Origin: Zygnema cylindricum
Taxonomy: Eukaryota > Streptophyta > Zygnematophyceae > Zygnematales > Zygnemataceae
NCBI GenBank assembly: GCA_037447655.1
Contig: JBBHKE010000144.1
Location: 124,001 to 188,000, forward strand
Reading direction: 5' to 3'
DNA: 64,000 nucleotides
Below are positions 32,826-43,015 of this stretch, one piece after another. The stretch's first letter is position 1. Each line of letters starts with the position of its first letter. Under the pieces are notes generated by a model. That model was not told where the DNA came from, searched no databases, and saw only the letters and a list, made by a program, of their open reading frames with translations. Both the position numbers and the translations under genes were made by a program.

Positions 32826-35118
32826 AACCCCTCCCCTTCGCCTGCTCTCCCCTCTCTCCTCCCCTCACCATCTCCTTCCACTAACCTGCTCTTTCTCTGC
32901 TTTTTCCCTCTCCATCCTCCCTCCATCCCTCTCTCCCCCAGGCTGCACTCTCCAAGACGGCGTTCGCTATGTCGGTGGCGACATGAAAACTGTCAAGGTC
33001 TCCTCTCGGGAATCTTGCGGTCTCCAATGTCTCTCCACCGACGGATGCTCGGGATACACTTTTTACTCTTCAGGAGGAAACTGTACTCTAAAATCGAGTT
33101 TTGACAAAGTCGAAACCGATTCGAAAGCCCTTTCCGGAATCGTTTTGGGTCGATGCGATTTCGACGACAATTTTGAGTTTCCACTGTTTTCTTTGTTCTC
33201 CGTTATGGGACAATATATGGGAATTCCAACTAAGGAGGAATGTTGCCGATGGTGTACATCAACTAACAAATGCGCGGGTTTTACTTTTTTCAAATCGGGT
33301 GCAAAAAAGGGGCTTTGCGATTTGAAATACGCAACGAATAATCGAGTCCCGAGTCAGACTACGACTTCCGGAGTTCTCAGTAAGTATTTTTGCAATTCAG
33401 TTTTCGCTTTTTTATTTGGAGGTGGTTTTTTGGCAGTTTTTACGTTTGTTGGTTATTTTGAAGTTTTCCGGGTTTTAAATTTTGATTTTTTTTTCCTCAA
33501 TTCTTTTTGTTTGTTTTTTGTCTTAAATTTTTTTTTATTTGGAACTAAGCAAATGATGCACCGAAAATGTGAGATTCTCTAATCAAAAATTATAAGCAGC
33601 TTCAGTTTTTATGCAAATCTTTTTTTTTGTTTTTTCCCCTATATGTGTGCAAACTGATAAATTTCATTCAAAATAAGTTCCAAGTTTGGTTCATCTTTTT
33701 TTTGAACAGAAACCTTTAACAAATAAAATAAAAAGAAAAGAAAAATAACAATCCAAAGACATTCTCGTTTTCGTGTTTCTGTTTTTCATATTATTTTCCT
33801 TTCCCGTTAACAGGAAGATCACCGCTCTGCCTGTTTCTTACCCCTTTTTTCACCCTCCACACTTTTTTCAATACCGATAGTTTACCTTTCCCTTCTTGTT
33901 TTTTTTGCCTTAGTTATTTCCTTTAGCTTATTCTCTTTTTGCAAATGTCACTATCCCAACAATTCTTGTTCTATCGAAGAAACGCAAAATTCCCCTCGCC
34001 CACTCTTTCCGTTTCCTTTCCCCTTCTCCTTTCATGTTTTCTTTTTCCTTTCCCTTCTTATCCTATTCTCTTTTCCTTTTCCTTTTTATTTTCCTTTTGT
34101 TTATTTTTTTTCCCTTTATGTCTTTCCTTTTGTCTTTTCCTTTTTCCTTCCCTTTTGTAATCATTTTTGCCTTTCCTCCTGCATTTCCTCGTCCTGGTCC
34201 TTTTCCCCATCCCTCATCCTATTCCCCATTCCTAGTCCTTTTTTCTAATTCGCTTCTTTTTCCTTTTTTTCCTCTTTTTCCTTATTTCCTTCTTTATTTG
34301 TTCCTTTTATTATCATTTTTGACTTTTCCAGGCGGCAATTCGTGCGTGTTCGAAGAAGGTGTGGATGTGCGCGGAGTCGACCTGAACACCACGACAGCCG
34401 TGAATAAGGCGGAGTGCTGCGCCCTCTGCCGCAATCAACCTAACTGTACGGCTTTTGCCTTCGGAAATATTGGGGCTGGACCGAAGAATTGCGTCCTGAG
34501 AGCCAACACTGTGAACAGGATCGCCAACCCCGACGCAGTTTCCGCGATCTCGACAGGTGAAAAAATCCTAAGAAATCGCTAAGAATTTGGAAAAGAAGTT
34601 AAAAATACATGTGAAAGACATAGGAAAATGCACAAACAGTAAAAAACGTGTAAGCAAGATGAATAATTGAGAAAAAGGGCAAAAAATTTCGAAAAGACAA
34701 AGAAAACATATGTCAAAAACGTTATAAAACCTGAGAAACTTGCGTCCACAAAACCGACACTCTCTCTCTCTCTCACTCACTCCCTCTCCTCTCCCTCTCC
34801 TCTCTCTCTCTCCCTCTCGCTCTTTGTCCCTCATCCTTTCCCCTCTCTCCCTGCCTCGCCCTCTTCCTCTCTCCCTCTCGAACCAAACCTGGTTAGTTTT
34901 TCCATCTGTAGAACCGGATGAAATTCATGTTCTAACATAACTCTCTCCCTTTCTCTCTCTCGCCCCCCTCCCTCCTTTTCTCAGGAATTACATGTTCGCA
35001 ACAATCCCTGTCTTGGAGAAGTGTCATCCGATCTCCTTATCCTCCCTCTCCTCCCCCTCCTCGAGTTACAAGAAAGAAGTTGTCATTATGTGAGTTTTGT
35101 TTTTTTAATATTGTTTAA
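32170..35118 (+). CDS. Gene B: secreted three-PAN/Apple-domain protein (4 exons, one intron lost)
   Basis: Exons 32170-32248 (signal peptide MEFSLNIRFVAVRTIIFILV...), 32942-33379 (PAN1 and PAN2 fused), 34332-34556 (PAN3) and 34985-35118 (last exon, GITCSQQSLSW... to TAA). Introns are GT-AG and phase 1; spliced length is 876 nt, 291 residues. PAN1 and PAN2 are separate exons in genes A and C, so one intron was lost here. PAN1 has CG in place of the CC pair (ESCGLQC). PAN modules usually mediate extracellular adhesion. The last exon is longer than in A and C (44 residues) and reads through a CCTCCC stretch, so its end may reflect repeat expansion. Same strand as gene A, 6.4 kb downstream. Confidence 0.87.
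32275..32935. repeat. Gene B intron 1: GA-rich then CT-rich tract with (CT)n
   Basis: 32275-32660 is AGGGAGAGAGG-type purine. 32690-32935 is pyrimidine, including about 30 CT units at 32761-32822, running directly into the exon 2 acceptor CTCTCCCCCAG. The repeat thus forms the polypyrimidine tract of the splice site. Confidence 0.88.
32942..33379 (+). CDS. Gene B exon 2: fused PAN1-PAN2 modules
   Basis: 146 codons, phase 1-1. Module 1: GCTLQDGVRYVGGD, STDGCSGYTFYSS, CTLKSSF. Module 2 starts GRCDFDDNFEFPLF, then EECCRWC, KCAGFTFFKSG and KYATNNRVPS. The junction ...GIVLGRC is where A and C carry an intron. Confidence 0.92.
34332..34556 (+). CDS. Gene B exon 3: PAN3 module
   Basis: 75 codons, acceptor TTTTCCAG, donor GTGAAA, phase 1-1. 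Blocks SCVFEEGVDVRGVDL, AECCALCRNQPNCTAFAF and CVLRANTVNRIANPDAVS. More GC-rich than the other exons. Confidence 0.92.
34759..34978. repeat. CT-rich tract in gene B last intron
   Basis: CTCTCTCACTCCCTCTCC-type tracts at 34759-34880 and 34943-34980, running into the acceptor TTCTCAG of the last exon. Confidence 0.85.
34985..35118 (+). CDS. Gene B exon 4 (C-terminal exon)
   Basis: Starts GITCSQQS after TTTTCTCAG; Cys at the fourth residue as in A and C. Pro-rich YPPSPPPP follows, then Lys-rich end and TAA at 35116. A GTGAGT at 35089 could alternatively be a further donor. Confidence 0.55.
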
Positions 35119-35969
35119 CATTTATTTTATAAAAATATTCTTACTCTTTTTGCATACTGTATGATTGGTTTTCCTCATGTTTTTTTTTTTTTTTTTAATG
35201 GAGAGCTTTGTAAGCTCCCTTGTTAAATATATTTATTTGTTTCGATTATTAGTTTTTTTTTTTTCCTCTCAAATTCAAGCCTTTACTATTTAAAATGAAG
35301 TTTGAACTTTATAGTCTCATAACTTTTTTTATTTTTTTTATTCTATTTTGGGCAGAAAATTTGATTTTTTCGGTCAACCTGGAAAACAATGAGAATTCTT
35401 ATTATTCCATTTTCGGGAGAACGCCACCGAAAAGAATAAATTCTAAAAGATTATAAACCATAAGATTGGAAAAAAAAAATGTTTATAAAGACAAGAAATG
35501 TTACCTTATGTAAGGATGCTCTAAGAATACAGTCTACAAAACAGTCGTACTTTATTTTGTTAAATTACTTTCAAAATCAACGGATACTTAAATTCGTTTA
35601 ATTTTTTTTTTGTTGTAGTTCGTTATGTTTTAAAACATGCAGGGAAAATATGATCCGGAAAAAAAACAGTTTCTTTTTGTGATAAAATAAAATATTTCAC
35701 TTGTAAAATTAGTGGAGGAAAAAAGTGCACCAAAAAAGGAAAAAGGCTTTTGCAAGATATATGATTCCCCCTTTTTTCTTATAAAGTCCGAAGAAGCCAG
35801 GAACCTATTTTCTTATCTAACTAGATCCGGTTCGTTTTTTTTTGGATTTACTTGTTAATATCTTCCAGTTTAGTAAAAAAAATGTTAACATTTTTCTAAT
35901 GAAATACCAATTTTTTTTACAAAAAAAGTCAAATTCTGAAATTTTCTCCTTGAAATCTTTTGTTGCTTT
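35119..35969. other. Gene B 3' flank, AT-rich
   Basis: Poly-T runs and AATAAA-like hexamers (for example near 35435 and 35690). No gene seen. Confidence 0.55.
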
Positions 35970-36440
35970 CTATCCCTCTCCTTCTTCCTCTCCCTCTCCC
36001 CCTCTTCCTCCTCCCTTCCTCTATATCTTTTCCTCCCCCTCCCTGTCCCTCACCCTCTCCCACTCTTTCTCCTCCCCTCCGGACCACCCTCCTTCTCCCT
36101 CTCTCTCTCCCTATTCCTATCAATCTCCCTCTCCCTCCGCTCCCTTTCCATCTCCTTTTCCCTATCCATAAGCGTATCCCCCTCTCTCGCGCCTTTTTGT
36201 CTCTTATTCCCTCTCTCTCCACTGTCGATCGTTCCCTCTCCCTCTCTCTCCCCCTCCCCCGCCCCCTCCCTCTCTCCCTCTCCTCCCTCTCCATCTCCCT
36301 CTTTCTCTCTCCCATTCCCTCCCCCGCGCTCGTTCCCGCTCCCTCTCCCTCTCGCGCTCACTCTCCCTGTCTCGCACCCTCTTTCTCACCCTTTCCATCT
36401 GTTTCCCTCTCTCCCTCTCCCTATCCACCAAACAATCCCG
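35970..36440. repeat. CT-rich tract
   Basis: CTCTCCCTCTCC-type pyrimidine on the plus strand. Long frames in both strands here are artefacts of the repeat. Confidence 0.88.
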
Positions 36441-36449
36441 ATTTCTCCA

Positions 36450-37830
36450 CTATGTTTCTAATTGCCTCCTTTTGGGTTACCCTGATTACTCTCTATTTTT
36501 TATCTATAACTCCAAAATGTACTCAGCCTCACCTAAGTTTGTCTTCTCAAATTGGAAATTTAAAGCACTTTATATCCTGTCCTTTTTTTTGTCACTTACT
36601 GATAATCAACCAGTCATCCACATACACAGAGATAAAGATTATCCTCCTTTTTTTGTCATCACTCATTACGGTAGATTGAGTGGTCTAAAGGAATCGGTGA
36701 AGCCTAAATTGGTTAGAAACTTATCTGGTTGTCGTTTCTATTCCCTAGTAGATTAGTTTAGCTCATACACGGAAACAAACAGTCTACAAACTAGGTTTTC
36801 TTTTCCAATATCCTCAATATTTTAGGTTGTTTCTTGTGGATTTGCACCGTTTACAAAAGCAATGTTCACATCCATTTGGTGAATTTCTATATCTTCTGTA
36901 GTTGTCGTGGTTAAAGGAACATTGATTGAGGGAAATTTTGCTATTGGTGAGAAGGTTTCTTTAGAGTCTACTTTTTTTTTTAATCCCATATGCTACATTT
37001 GCCATGAATACCCACTTACTTCCAATAACCTTTCTCACCGGTGGAAGCACTACAAAGTTCCATGTTTGGCGGCCACCATTGCGGATTTTATTTCGTGGTT
37101 CACAACTCATCCAATGTTTACTTTTTGGAAATGAAAAAGCTTCTTGAATAGTGATTGGTTCTTTTATATTTAACGAGAACTCAAGATCACTATCATCTCC
37201 CTTGAGATTAGAGCTCATTCTTCTTCCACTTCGAAAGGTTGATGCAAGAATGGAAGGCAACTTTTTCCCCTTTTGAAGCAGTTGGTTCTTCTCCCACAAC
37301 TTGTCGTGTATTAATCGTCATTAGAGTTCTTTCCGTGCCGATTTCTTGGTTATAAAATTATTGGCCTTACAACTTAAACTTTCTACAATCAAAACATAAT
37401 TGGTAACTCTTCCTCCTTTTTGTTAGCTAGTAAAAACACATCAAGTGACTTTCCCTCATCTTTAACAAGTATGTTTCTAGCAATGACAACTCTGCTTTTC
37501 ACAGCCACATACACTATATATCCTTTTCACCGATCATCATATCCTCTTAGGATACCTGGCACCCCCTTTGGTTCGAATTTCCACTTGTGAGGACCATTAT
37601 CTAAAATAAGAACTTGGCTTCCAAAAACTCGGAAATGGCCTGCACTTAGTCCACATATCAAAAAGTTTTGTTTTTTCCGCTCCAACTCCTACTTTGTTTT
37701 TCACTGATGCTTCACAGTTCATAGCTTCTCCTCAAAAACCTCAGGTTTCTATCTTTATTGACCAGCGTGCATCTAGTGCTTTCAATTAAAACGCTATTCA
37801 CTCTCTCAAGTACTTCGTTTTGTTCAAGTT
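36450..37830 (-). mobile_element. Copia retrotransposon remnant F (integrase C-terminus to RT)
   Basis: Minus strand, 5' to 3': integrase C-terminal block with VFGSQV near 37640, then 37299-36961 with PITIQEAFSFPKSKHWMSC and IGSKWVF, the start of copia RT, then EIHQMDVNIAFVNGA near 36880. Stops and frame changes throughout; the catalytic YVDD box is not preserved. No LTRs were found next to it. It belongs to a lineage different from A/B. Confidence 0.75.
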
Positions 37831-37889
37831 AATAGGGTACACTGAATTGACGTGAGAAACGTTTTTGTTTCATAAATACAAAAATTTCT

Positions 37890-38028
37890 TGAAGAGATGG
37901 AGGGAATAGGGGAGGGCGAGGAAAAAGGACAATGAGAGGGAGAGGGAAAAGGAGTGGGAGAGGGAGAGCGAGAGGGGGAGGGGGAGGGAGAGGGAGAGGG
38001 TGGTAGGGGGAGTGAGATGGAGAGGGGG
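37890..38028. repeat. GA-rich tract
   Basis: GAGGGAGAGGGGGAGG-type purine directly abutting the TRIM element. Confidence 0.85.
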
Positions 38029-38440
38029 TGTTAACATACGCAAGATGTACCACTAAATACCCGAGATGTGGGGTGCACTCACATTAGTGGTTAGAGCACT
38101 AGAGGCCCTTCCTAAAGGTCCCACGTTAGAGCCTTACCCACCTCACTTTTGACTTCAATGGGATTCTCTACTCTTATCCCCGGGATTCTGCGAGTTTTTA
38201 GATGGTATTAGAGCTTTGGGGATTGTGGATCTATGATCTACTACCTCTTGAGAACGGTTGTTGACACACACATGATGTACCGCTCAATACGAGGGATGTG
38301 GGGCGCACCCACGGTTGATACTATACAATATCGACCCTGCCAAGAACGATATTTGGGACCGCCCAAAGGTCCTTAGTTTGAACCTTGGCCCTTTTAGCGA
38401 GATTCTCCACTTTATCCCCAAGACTTTGCGAACCTTTACA
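38029..38440 (+). mobile_element. TRIM (terminal-repeat retrotransposon in miniature)
   Basis: Direct repeats 38029-38202 and 38259-38440 begin TGTTAACATACGC and TGTTGACACACAC and share GATGTACC(A/G)CT(A/C)AATAC and GAT(G)TGGGG(T/C)GCAC. The second ends in CA. Between them are a primer site TGGTATTAGAGC (38203-38214) and only about 45 bp. Flanks GGGGG and GGGGC fit a 5-bp target duplication in the GA tract with one mismatch. No coding capacity. LTRs about 175-182 bp; repeats are clearly diverged, so the insertion is old. Confidence 0.82.
38203..38214 (+). promoter_or_regulatory. TRIM primer binding site
   Basis: TGGTATTAGAGC, one mismatch from the initiator-Met site TGGTATCAGAGC, directly after the first repeat. 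Confidence 0.75.
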
Positions 38441-39092
38441 GGGGCAAGAGAGGGAGGAATGGGAGGAGGCGGAGAAAGAGGGAGAGAGGGACGTAGAGGG
38501 AGAGGAACAAGGGGAGGGAGAGAAACAAGGGGAGGGAGAGAAAAGGGCAAAAGCGAGGGGAAAGGGAGGGAGCGAGAGAGAGGGAGAGGGAGAGGAATCA
38601 ATGAGGGGGAGGGGCAAAGGAAGGGGGAGGGTGACGGAGAGGAAGATGGAGAGAAAGGTAAAAATGAAGGGGGGGTGGGAGAGGGAGAGGAGAAAAGGAG
38701 AGGGAGAGATTGAGGGAGAGAGAAAAGATGAGGGAAAGGAAGGGGGAGAGGGAGAGGAAGAGGGAGAGGGGGAGGTGGAGCAAGAGGGGATGGAGAGGGA
38801 GAAAGGGAGGAGATTTAAGAGTCAGAGGGGGAGAGGGAAAGTGAGAAAGGTAGGTGGTTGGAGAGGAGGGATAGGTAGAGGAAGAGGTTAGGGACAGGTT
38901 AAGGGAGAGGGAGAGGGAGAGGGAAAGCGGGAGGGAGAAGGAGAGGGAAATGGAGGGGAGGCGGAGAGGAGGGTAAGGGGGAGGGGGGGGGGAAAGGGGG
39001 AGAGGGGAAGGGTGAGATGAGGTGGAGGCGGAGGGGGAAATTGACGTGGAGGGGGAGGAAGAAGGGGAGGGAGATGGAGAGGGGGAGGGAAA
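38441..39092. repeat. GA-rich tract
   Basis: GGGAGAGGGAGAGG-type purine. Its part from about 38771 is copied at 49546-49876. Confidence 0.88.
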
Positions 39093-39997
39093 CGGATGAT
39101 AAGTTCGTTAAGAATAATCACCACAAAAGTAAATATTCACCAAAAGCATTACACAGTGGAAGCATTTAAAAAGATTGACAATCGGCCAAAAAGGATCCTC
39201 TATGCTCCGAATGGATCAGTAAGGATATTTTTCACCTCTATGCTCCGAATCGACCACTAAGGATCCTTAACACCTCCGAGTCAATCGCTAGGTGTATACC
39301 TAAGATAATTCACACCTCTTCACCTGAATTGATCCCAAGCTAAGTCAAAGATAACTTTGCACGCGTTTTCTACACTTAAACGTGTCGTGCACCACTGACT
39401 AACCACATAGGCGGCGCCTTCATGAGCAAAGCACGAAGAGGACGCGGGAATATGAAAGCGCGCTTAAAACACGCAGACGCGCTTTCCACTCAAACGAAAC
39501 AAAAAAAAAGTTTCCACTCGTGCGTTGTATACGCACGAAACTACAAATGTACATACAAAATGTATGTAGGCGCGAAACGAAGTCGTACGTTTCGGCGCCC
39601 GACGTCAATGCTTCTAAAGAGGTCGCAATCAGGTACCTGAATCCGTACCCGATTTGTACCCGGCCGCGTTGGATCCGAAACGGATTCGGGTGCCAAATTT
39701 TGGGGCCGGCCGGATTCTAAAAAAGGAAATTCAGATTCGGGTACGTCGGGTAATAAAAAAACGAACAAAATTGAAGGTTTCGTAGGTACTGTAGGTTCCA
39801 CTACTGTACAATAGTGTCCATACTATCCAACATCATTGTACTTTGTACTCTTGGTATCGTGGAAGGTATAATGGAGATGTACCACTAATTTTGTACTTAT
39901 TCGGGTACAGACGTGTACGTGTTGTCGATAAAAATCGAGTTTTGGTTTTTTTTTTTTTTCGTAAACGCGTATCGCGTACCCCGTAACAATTTAGGAG
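38771..39997 (+). repeat. 1.2-kb flank duplication, copy 1
   Basis: Near-identical to 49546-50780 (about one difference per 200 bp in the unique part). Both copies end at AGGAG immediately before a copia LTR in the same orientation. No gene recognised inside; a shared 72-codon frame is retained only because the copies are recent. Confidence 0.9.
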
Positions 39998-42168
39998 TGT
40001 TGAAATCATTGATTTAGGGAAGGTATTTTCTAGGTCTTAAATTAGGAAAATAACTAAAAGGAAAAACACAGGCAGCCTGCCTCCACCTTCTCTCTCTAGC
40101 CCCCATATTTGTTGTAGTCATTGAAATAGAGAGAGGGAGGTGGAGCCACGGCTGCCTCAGCTCCATAGGCAAGACCAAAGAGTGACCCAAGTCACTCTCA
40201 ACAAAAAAGGTTGAGTCCGGCAAGATTCGAACCTCCGACCGGCAGAGCGAGGCATAGCCATCATCTCTTACCGGTCTGTCGTAGTAGTCCGTTAGGATAC
40301 ATAGGGTTTGATACCTATTTAAACATTAGCAAGATCATTAGTTCGTTCAACAGAATAAGAAATTAAGGACATAGAAACTAGTTGAGTTTTAGTGCGCACG
40401 AAACAAATGTACCGGACATCTGTTATTTTGGACGGCGAACATTAAAAAGCCGGTTTAGATCCGACGATCCGCATCATCGCGAAAATTTCGGAATAGCCGC
40501 CTTGGCGGTTTTCGGACGACACATGACCTGTCGACACATGGCAAGATATCATTGGGAAGAGGGAATCCCGGAGAGCATGAGGACAAGTCCGAAGGAGACA
40601 GACGTCCCCTCCATGGCTTTGTCGTACACAGGTCGTACAGAAAGTACATCGACCCTAGTACCTTTCTGTACTGTACAGTCTTCTGATTGGTTCGTACATC
40701 AGTAGATAGGGGTTGTGAGAGGGGTTTTAGAACTTAGAGAATTGAGGAGGTAGCCGCCTCTCTCCCAACAAGCTTGTATAAATATTGCCATCTTTGCCAC
40801 TTGATAATTAATTGCCTGGTTGGGCATTTTCAGTGGTTCTTTTCGCTGTGGACTCAAAGGAGTCCACACTGCACAAGGGTGCAGTCAAATTGTCTATTTG
40901 CATGCTGAACTTCTATGGGCTCCATTGCCACACACAATTCGCAGGTCCAAAGGAAGCTAATCTAGATAGTGTTGACTCCAAGTTTATATAAACCCAAATG
41001 ATTGACCCCTTGACAATCAAAACCCCATTAGAACTTCACTCCTATGAAGTAAGACTTTTTGTGTGCTCAGTTCCACCACATAATGCAACGTTAGAATATG
41101 AGATTTGGACACATTCACCCACTTTGACTTTCCCTTAGAAATGTAGCCACCCAAGCATGCAAAAACTCTGACAGACTACACCCCTATGTAGTCTAGACTC
41201 CCTCGAGTCTGCAGCAAAAAGAATCCTTGAAATTGGTCAACTGAATTGATAGTTATGGCTGGCCAAAGTTTACCATTTATACAAGGTGCTCTCTAAGAGA
41301 GGCAACTACCTACCCGAAATATTCTAAGTCCTAGTCCCTCTCTAAACCCCTTCTACTGAAGTACGGCGCCAATCACAGGACTGTACCGTACATAAAAGTA
41401 TAGGCGCCGGGGTACTTTCTGTACTGCAACTGTACGGCAGGACCATACGGATGACAAATGTCACATCCAAACTTGTTATCTTGCGCTCCAGAGATTCCGC
41501 AATCCTCCAGCGCATTTCCACATGTCATCCGGAGTGGCGACGTCAGAAAACGCCAAGGCGGCCATTCCGGAATCTCGGAAAGCACCACGGTCGTCTATTA
41601 AATCCGATAATCATTCTTACCCGTCGAATATATGTGCGCGGTATTTGTTTCGACGTCGAAACAAATGCGCAGTATTAGTTTCGCGTAAACCGTACTACTC
41701 TAAACCGTTTCTATGTACTGAGGATCTATTCGCGCCGTTAAATGAATTCGTCTGCGCGTTTATATTTATATAATTATCGAACCCTATATGTCCTAGCAGG
41801 AGTCTTAGACTAAACGGACAAAGCTAACGGCTATATTGACGGACGGCAGGTTCCAGGATCAAATCATGGGTCTGTCAATACTTTTGGTAAACCCATCTAT
41901 TTTTTGCTACCTGTCTGGTACAAAGCTCTAGGCAGCCATGGCTCTATTACCCTACCCAACCTTCAGTGACTACAACAAGTGTGGGGGCTTGGTAAAGGGA
42001 GTTAGAGGTAGACCGCCTTTACTTTTTTCCTATTATAATACAGACCTAGAAAATACACAAATATCAACACCTGCTTGGGTGGCAGCAGTCCTAGTTGAAA
42101 GTGGGCCAATCAAAAGCTATATAGAGGCTTTCTGAATTCAGTGATCCAATGAAGGACACAGAATTGCA
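39998..42168 (+). mobile_element. 5' LTR of element A (about 1 kb, split by an insertion)
   Basis: LTR parts 39998-40905 and 42070-42168 together make about 1007 bp, matching the 1000-bp LTR of element B: starts TGTTGAAATC, ends CAGAATTGCA. It holds TATAAATATT near 40779 and an antisense tRNA-like stretch at about 40205-40280. Confidence 0.92.
40906..42069 (-). mobile_element. Solo LTR inserted in reverse inside the 5' LTR of A
   Basis: 1164 bp, plus-strand ends TGAACTTC and ATATCAACA, flanked by CATGC (40901-40905) and CCTGC (42070-42074), a 5-bp duplication with one mismatch. Related to the LTRs of elements C and D. Internal region lost, presumably by LTR-LTR recombination. Confidence 0.88.
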
Positions 42169-42172
42169 AGTT

Positions 42173-43015
42173 ATGGGCCCACCCTCTAGGGTGCCCATCT
42201 TCAACAGATCTGGGTTCATTTACTGGGAAGCCATGATGACAGGGCATTGTGTGAAAAATGATATTGGGGTATCGTTAGTGGACGAGTGAAACGTCCATCT
42301 CAGGGGACTCCACCAGGTTTTGATGGAGTGAGGTTTTTTTGCAGCAGCATCTGCTCCAACGGAGGAGACATACAACGGGGACAGCAATGTGTCCAAAAAG
42401 GGGAAAGGAAAGGAGACACCATTCACTCCTATTGCCACAGCAACCGGAGCGGTGGTCGTAAAGACCGAGGAAAACGATATTCAAATGTGGGTGTACACCA
42501 ACATGAATGCCACGCATTTCATTCTGAGGCACCTCACTCAAGCTATGGCGACCTCTAATCTTCACATCTTCAAAGCCGAGGAGTTGTGGATGACTTTAGT
42601 GGAGATGTATAAAGCTGGTACCATTCAGGAGCTCCAACTGGTGGAGCAAAGGTCGGGGGGTTATACTTACAAAAGAGGGAAGATGTTAGATTACTGTAAT
42701 GATCTCTCTTGCCTTTATATGGAGATGGAGAGTGCCAGATGCACAGGCACAATGAAGATGAAAGTTAACACTCTCATCATGAAGTTGCCTGAGGAGTATG
42801 AAACCATAGTGTGCCGAGTACAATAAATGGATGATAGTTATTGGAAGTGGATTGCCGTGGTCCATATGATACTCGTGCAGGAAAACACCATCGAGATCCG
42901 CAGAGGAGGAAAGAGCGTTCAAGCTCTAGCTGCCCGAACACACCGGTGGAGGAAAGATCCAAAGAAGCCGTACAACAGCTTCAAAAGGGATCAATCTCGA
43001 GAACCCATGCCTCCA
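42173..43015 (+). pseudogene. Element A gag
   Basis: Starts MGPPSRVPIFN and FIYWEAMM, only four bases after the LTR. The WGIVSGRVKRPSQGT block typical of copia gag is in another frame, and NDIQMWVYTNMNA to LIMKLPEEYE in a third. TAA at 42824 replaces a GAA of element B. At least two frameshifts. Gag would form the capsid. Confidence 0.88.

Noticed and set aside
39420-39640. Frames of 62-86 codons repeated at 39420-39801 and 50203-50503
   Set aside because: They are conserved only because the 1.2-kb flank is recently duplicated; overlapping frames exist on both strands.
40382-40705. 107-codon frame repeated at 46841, 51202 and 56550
   Set aside because: Lies inside the LTRs of elements A and B. 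The copies follow the LTR and show no sign of protein-level constraint.
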